A stretch of DNA of 64,000 nucleotides from assembly GCF_963678635.1 (NCBI RefSeq), contig NC_087069.1, forward strand, positions 21,490,660 through 21,554,659, written 5' to 3'. The translations under genes and the position numbers were made by a program. Every line of letters starts with the position of its first letter. The stretch's first letter is position 1. This DNA is from Symsagittifera roscoffensis. Its lineage: Eukaryota; Xenacoelomorpha; Acoela; Convolutidae. This document shows positions 59,567 to 64,000 of this stretch, piece after piece. The notes beneath the pieces are model-generated. The model was not told the DNA's origin and did not search any database. It saw only the letters and a program-made list of their open reading frames with translations.

Positions 59567-62500
59567 AGATAGTCCAGACGATGACGATATCTACCCCTTC
59601 CTAGTAGATGCACCCGATAATAGAGGACAGCATGATTTTTGCAAGAATTTTCTCCTAAATTTGTTTGAACCCGGAATTAGCCCATGTAAAACAGAGTTCC
59701 CAGATGTAAAAATAAAAAGACAGATTATTGATCACTACCTGAAAGATATATGTAACTTAACACAACAATACGGAATCTACACCATAGAATTCAGCTCACC
59801 AAACCCGAATCACCGCAAATATGTAATTCAAACAGACGACCTTGATTTAGAATTTTCAAAAGTATTCTCAGAATATATAAAAGCATACAATATCATAACT
59901 CACAAAGAGCTAACTCCATATTTACTAATGAAGTTTTTGCAATAATATATAGTTATATTTCAATATTAGAAAACGAAAACCCAATCCCGCATATCTCACC
60001 GAATGAGACATCCAAACATATAAAGGTACGAAATGAAATCACACTATTCTCATCTTTTCTAAATATAATTAAAGAAAATTTCACTAAAGATGATGTTTCA
60101 CAACATACAAAACATGACTTACAAAAAATTTTGGCATGGTTTATAATAGATTATTTCACACATAATATAGATTTAATTTCACAAGCGAGAAAAAATTTCA
60201 GACCCCAAAATTCAAACGATGATACCGTCATCACAGAACAATCAGACTACGTTTGGGACCCCGAATGGTGTCATTATGCATCCATAAATATCCCACAATC
60301 AATCTCAAGTCAGGCAATAAGTACAATATCTTATGCACGAGATTATGTAAGGGTAATACCATTATCCATTGATGCAACACCATTAAACTACAATACATTT
60401 TTACCCGATACGCGAAACAATAGTTTGAATTCGACCGTCATACACAATGAAAACCTTAATGGAACTAGAAACCTCACTCAACAAGACTTTCAAACACCAT
60501 CACACTTCACAAATGAAGAAATCGTCCAAACAACAACAACTACACAACAAAGTATCTCACCGATACGTCCACATTTAACAACACCAAGAAACACAAACAC
60601 TTCACTAGCACATGTAACCTTACAATCAACCGTTAAACCTTCGGTTGCTCCAAAATATCCACAAATGGATTATCAAACATATAGACCCATGACAATACCG
60701 TCAAAAACACGCAGAACATTCAAAAGAAACACTTTTGCGGAACACAATTATAATTACACACATCCATCAAAAACAAACTATTACCCACAAAAAAATAATA
60801 AAAATCAGATAAGATCTCAATATTGGGATAATCCAATGACAACAACCAACTCAGTAAATTTTCAAACTAATTTACATCCTTCACAGGATCGTAGTGAAAA
60901 TTATCCATTCTTTCAACAGAATAAAAATAAAAAACAAGCACCTCATCAAACGGATTATCTATCCTCTGATGATGATTATTTACAACCAGATATATTTGCA
61001 CCATATACTCAAGAATATCGTGGACAAAGAGTGCAGAAACCATATACAAATCATAGAATTATTTCTCCACACCCGACAGACACACAAAATCAACAACCAA
61101 TACAAATGCAAAACCCAATTAATACACAATTTTTTCAACCAATTCAGCCACAAAACCCAATGATTACACACTCGTATCAACCAACACAAATGCAAAATGA
61201 AATACCACTCCCATATTACCTTCAACAACACGAAATAACAAATAATCAACTTTCAAACTTTTCACAAATGCCAAATGCCGCAGAATCATTACAAATGACA
61301 ATGAATCCATACCTTATGGGTGGATCATCAATAACATCAAACAAACCATTAATGGTATTCACAGGAACAGATCCTGAATATTCTGTAGAAGATTATTTAA
61401 ATGCAGTAACAGCAAATTTAATTTTAAATATAGGACCTGAACCAATTAATACGCCACTACATCAAAATTGGATACATCGACGCACAGCGTTGATACAAAC
61501 AACCTTAGATGGCGCAGCCCAAAAATGGTTTTCAGTATTGCCCATAGAAATAAAATCAAATTGGAAAAGATTTACACAAGAATTTTCAAAAATGTTCGAC
61601 TCCGAAAGAAATAAACAACAACAAAGAGTTTTATGTAATGAAATTCGCAGATTACCAAACGAAACCATCAAACAATTAGCAGTACGTATCGAAACACTAG
61701 TTCGAAAAGCATATTCATTAAATACACACGACTATAAAAACACAAAAATGACAGAAATCTTGATGATCTTAACAACTCAATTAAGGAAAATAGCAATAAA
61801 AAAGAGAGCATCCCATCCCTCCTCAATTCGAGAGCCCGATTTAGACTTTCGAAAACTAGTAGACAAACTAGAGCAAGCGGAAATCACAATAAAACTTGAA
61901 GAAACAGAAAATCTGAAATTACAATATGTTAACAGAATCGAAACAAATACCACAAATATCAACCATATACAGGATTCAGATACAGACCTCGTTGAAAAAA
62001 TCACTGAAATACTCAATATTTATGAAAAACACCCAAACTTTAAAGGCAAACCATCTTTCAAAAAATGGTGTAATTATTGCCGACGATACGGACATAGTAT
62101 TTCTGAATGTAGACAAAAACAACAGGATAATCAAAACAAACCTCAAAAATATAAAGAACCAAATAAATCATTCTATCAATACATGAAGAAAGACCAAAAT
62201 CTACCAAACAAAAATGTATACAGCAACAACAGTTCAGGAAAACCACTTCCGAACAATACCAATTACACGAGAACCCAATCACCATATAACTCAAGTTATA
62301 GAGGAAGATCACCAGAACGAAGAAATACACAAAATTCGTTACAAAATCATTACAATCGACCGAATAGTCGAAATAACTACTCCAGATCAAATTCAAATAC
62401 AACACAATTTGTTTCTAGATCTAATTCCCAATCAAGGAATAAATACTATCCAAACAATCAGTCACGAAACTCATCATATAATAGAGATAGGAACTACTCC

Positions 62501-64000
62501 AATAATCGAAATAGAAGTTATTCAAACAACCGAAACCAGAATTACCCGAACAATCGATCAAGGAATAACTCATACAACAGATCAAACTATAACAGACCCA
62601 ACAATAATTATCAAAACAGATCACGAAATAATTCACAAAATCGACATTCAAGTTATAATAATCGTTATAGAAACTATTCCCAATCACCACACAGAAATAA
62701 TAACCATTATAATAATTCTAACAATCGCCACAGAAGTAGTACAACTAAACATCAAAGACATATTAATCAAGTACAATCAAATCCAGAAACAACATCAGAT
62801 CTCCCAGGTATTGATGACACAGTAAATGACGAACTACAACTAAATCAAATAAACTGTGGATCATCAGATTCAGAAACAGATACAGAAAACACTATCTCCA
62901 TAAATATGATAGCAGTCGAAAATGACTACGAACCTATTATATATGAACAACCTTTTTCATCACACATATATGAAAATCAATTAGAACTCCTTCACAATTA
63001 TTATATTGAACCCATCCATTCCACACAAACGGCACAAGAAACTAACGAAATCAACACTACAAATCAATCCAATGAAAAAGACAAAACAAAATGCTTTAAT
63101 ACAAATCACATCTATCAAAATATACAAAAAGAACAACCCGAAGAAAAAATTTGGACAATATCATTTCTTGTAGAAAGTCCAAGAAACAAAGAATTTCAAC
63201 AACCAGATCTTGAAATTGATTTTTTAATTGATTCAGGAGCAGAATCAAACATAATAAACATTACCACATGGAATGAGATAAAAACATTACACCCAAAACT
63301 AACACCTCTTGAAACCTCCAGTAAACTAGCAACAGCACAAGGATCAACATTAGTAAATTATGGAAAAATTCAATTATTTCTTCTCCCCACAAGAACAATA
63401 GAGCAAAATAAAATTTTAAATAAACCATTTAAACAAATATTTCACATCACTGATATTAAACACAATATCATTGGAATACCATTTATCTCTAAATATATAC
63501 CAACAATCAACATCTTAAATAGTAAAATACTAATCAAAGATAAATACACAAAAACAAAAGACACATCCCTAACATTTTTTCAAAGATTGAATAAACAACC
63601 ACCATTCTTTTCAAAATTTTATCCAATATATAACCAACAAAGAAAACACCTGAAACCACTATCAGGAAACATATATCGTTTTTCAATAAAACAAGTTCAC
63701 CAATATGATAAAAAACAAAATAAACAACAACTCTATATGTCAGACTTTGAATTCAAACCTATTCATAAATTTTTCAAAATCACAATTTCATCCATAAAAT
63801 ATTTGAAAAACTCGAATTCAGATATTATTTCGTTACATGTATACAATAATACACAAAAAGCATACCGCGTAAATAATATACTCCAATTATTGGATATTTG
63901 TCAATCCACAATTCTTAATGAAGAATTATCCATAAATAATTCAATAAGTAATGAAAAAAGAAATACAGATTATTTCACAAAAACCCCATATTTCAAACCT
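59541..64000 (+). pseudogene. gag-pol: Gag-Pol polyprotein, one frameshift seen, partial, element 3
   Basis: Starts like the other copies (SEDSPDDDD). A single A is lost in the run at about 59878, ending the first frame at 59945. From there the downstream frame appears open to the window end. It carries the capsid region, CCHC (62069-62110), the Asn/Arg/Ser-rich tail and the protease DSGA (63230-63241). Compared with element 1 it has in-frame deletions of 3 bp near 61766 and 72 bp near 63853. RT and integrase lie outside the window, so whether this copy has a complete integrase is unknown. Confidence 0.85.

Larger units (their letters stand above)
57805..64000 (+). mobile_element. LTR element 3 (5' part, runs off the window)
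   Basis: An independent member of the same family at a different site (left flank TTAT), diverged by several percent from elements 1 and 2. It shows the LTR, primer site, leader, ORF1 and gag-pol up to the protease-RT linker. The leader is shorter and carries an internal duplication. The coding region is the best preserved of the three within view. Confidence 0.9.

Noticed and set aside
1-64000. tRNA, rRNA or riboswitch-like RNA genes
   Set aside because: No cloverleaf, rRNA core or conserved RNA motif was seen on reading the sequence. No covariance search could be run.

Overview
The window is AT-rich eukaryotic nuclear DNA. Coding exons with canonical AG/GT borders are separated by kilobase introns, and most of the space is filled by LTR retrotransposons and small DNA-transposon remnants. 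The retroelement glycoprotein belongs to a type otherwise seen in invertebrate-infecting viruses, so an animal, probably an invertebrate, is likely. The species cannot be named from this window.

Host gene (minus strand, 56703 down to 89). Eleven exons can be placed, and in the unduplicated order F-E-G-D-C-H-I-A every intron phase matches. The product is an unrecognised membrane protein. Two tandem units each start with a (Y)YFxLN transmembrane helix followed by a second helix. A Ser/Gly/Glu-rich linker separates the units.

Segmental duplication. Bases 3614-28564 and 28565-54582 are two tandem copies of one roughly 25 kb block. Each copy carries exons G, D and C, the same MITEs and the same LTR insertion. 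Exon triplet G-D-C is therefore present twice. A transcript reading both copies in series meets a stop at once. The block is either a real tandem duplication or two haplotypes assembled end to end.

LTR elements (plus strand, antisense to the host gene). Element 1 (10427-28140) and element 2 (35370-54157) are the two duplicated copies of a single insertion. They share ATTG target duplications, identical 5' LTRs and identical 3' LTRs. Element 3 (57805 to beyond 64000) is an independent, more divergent member, cut by the window end. The family is very large (17.7-18.8 kb) with 410-bp LTRs. The order is: leader with a 77-aa ORF; 155-aa basic ORF1; one gag-pol frame (CCHC knuckle, DSGA protease, YLDD reverse transcriptase, RNase H, integrase); two overlapping small hydrophobic ORFs; a 391-codon frame with no ATG; an env-like glycoprotein; a 602-aa ORF4; and a 1.3-1.9 kb 3' region. 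Neighbouring frames after the pol spacer overlap by a few to a few tens of bases, like a compact viral genome. Elements 1 and 2 are both dead. They carry private stops and frameshifts and share a deletion of most of the integrase core. Element 3 shows only one frameshift before it leaves the window.

Other repeats: a hAT-type MITE with a perfect 8-bp target duplication (two duplicated copies and a truncated relative), a TA-flanked mariner-type MITE (two copies), short tandem repeats, and a decayed minus-strand coding fossil near 9.0-9.65 kb.
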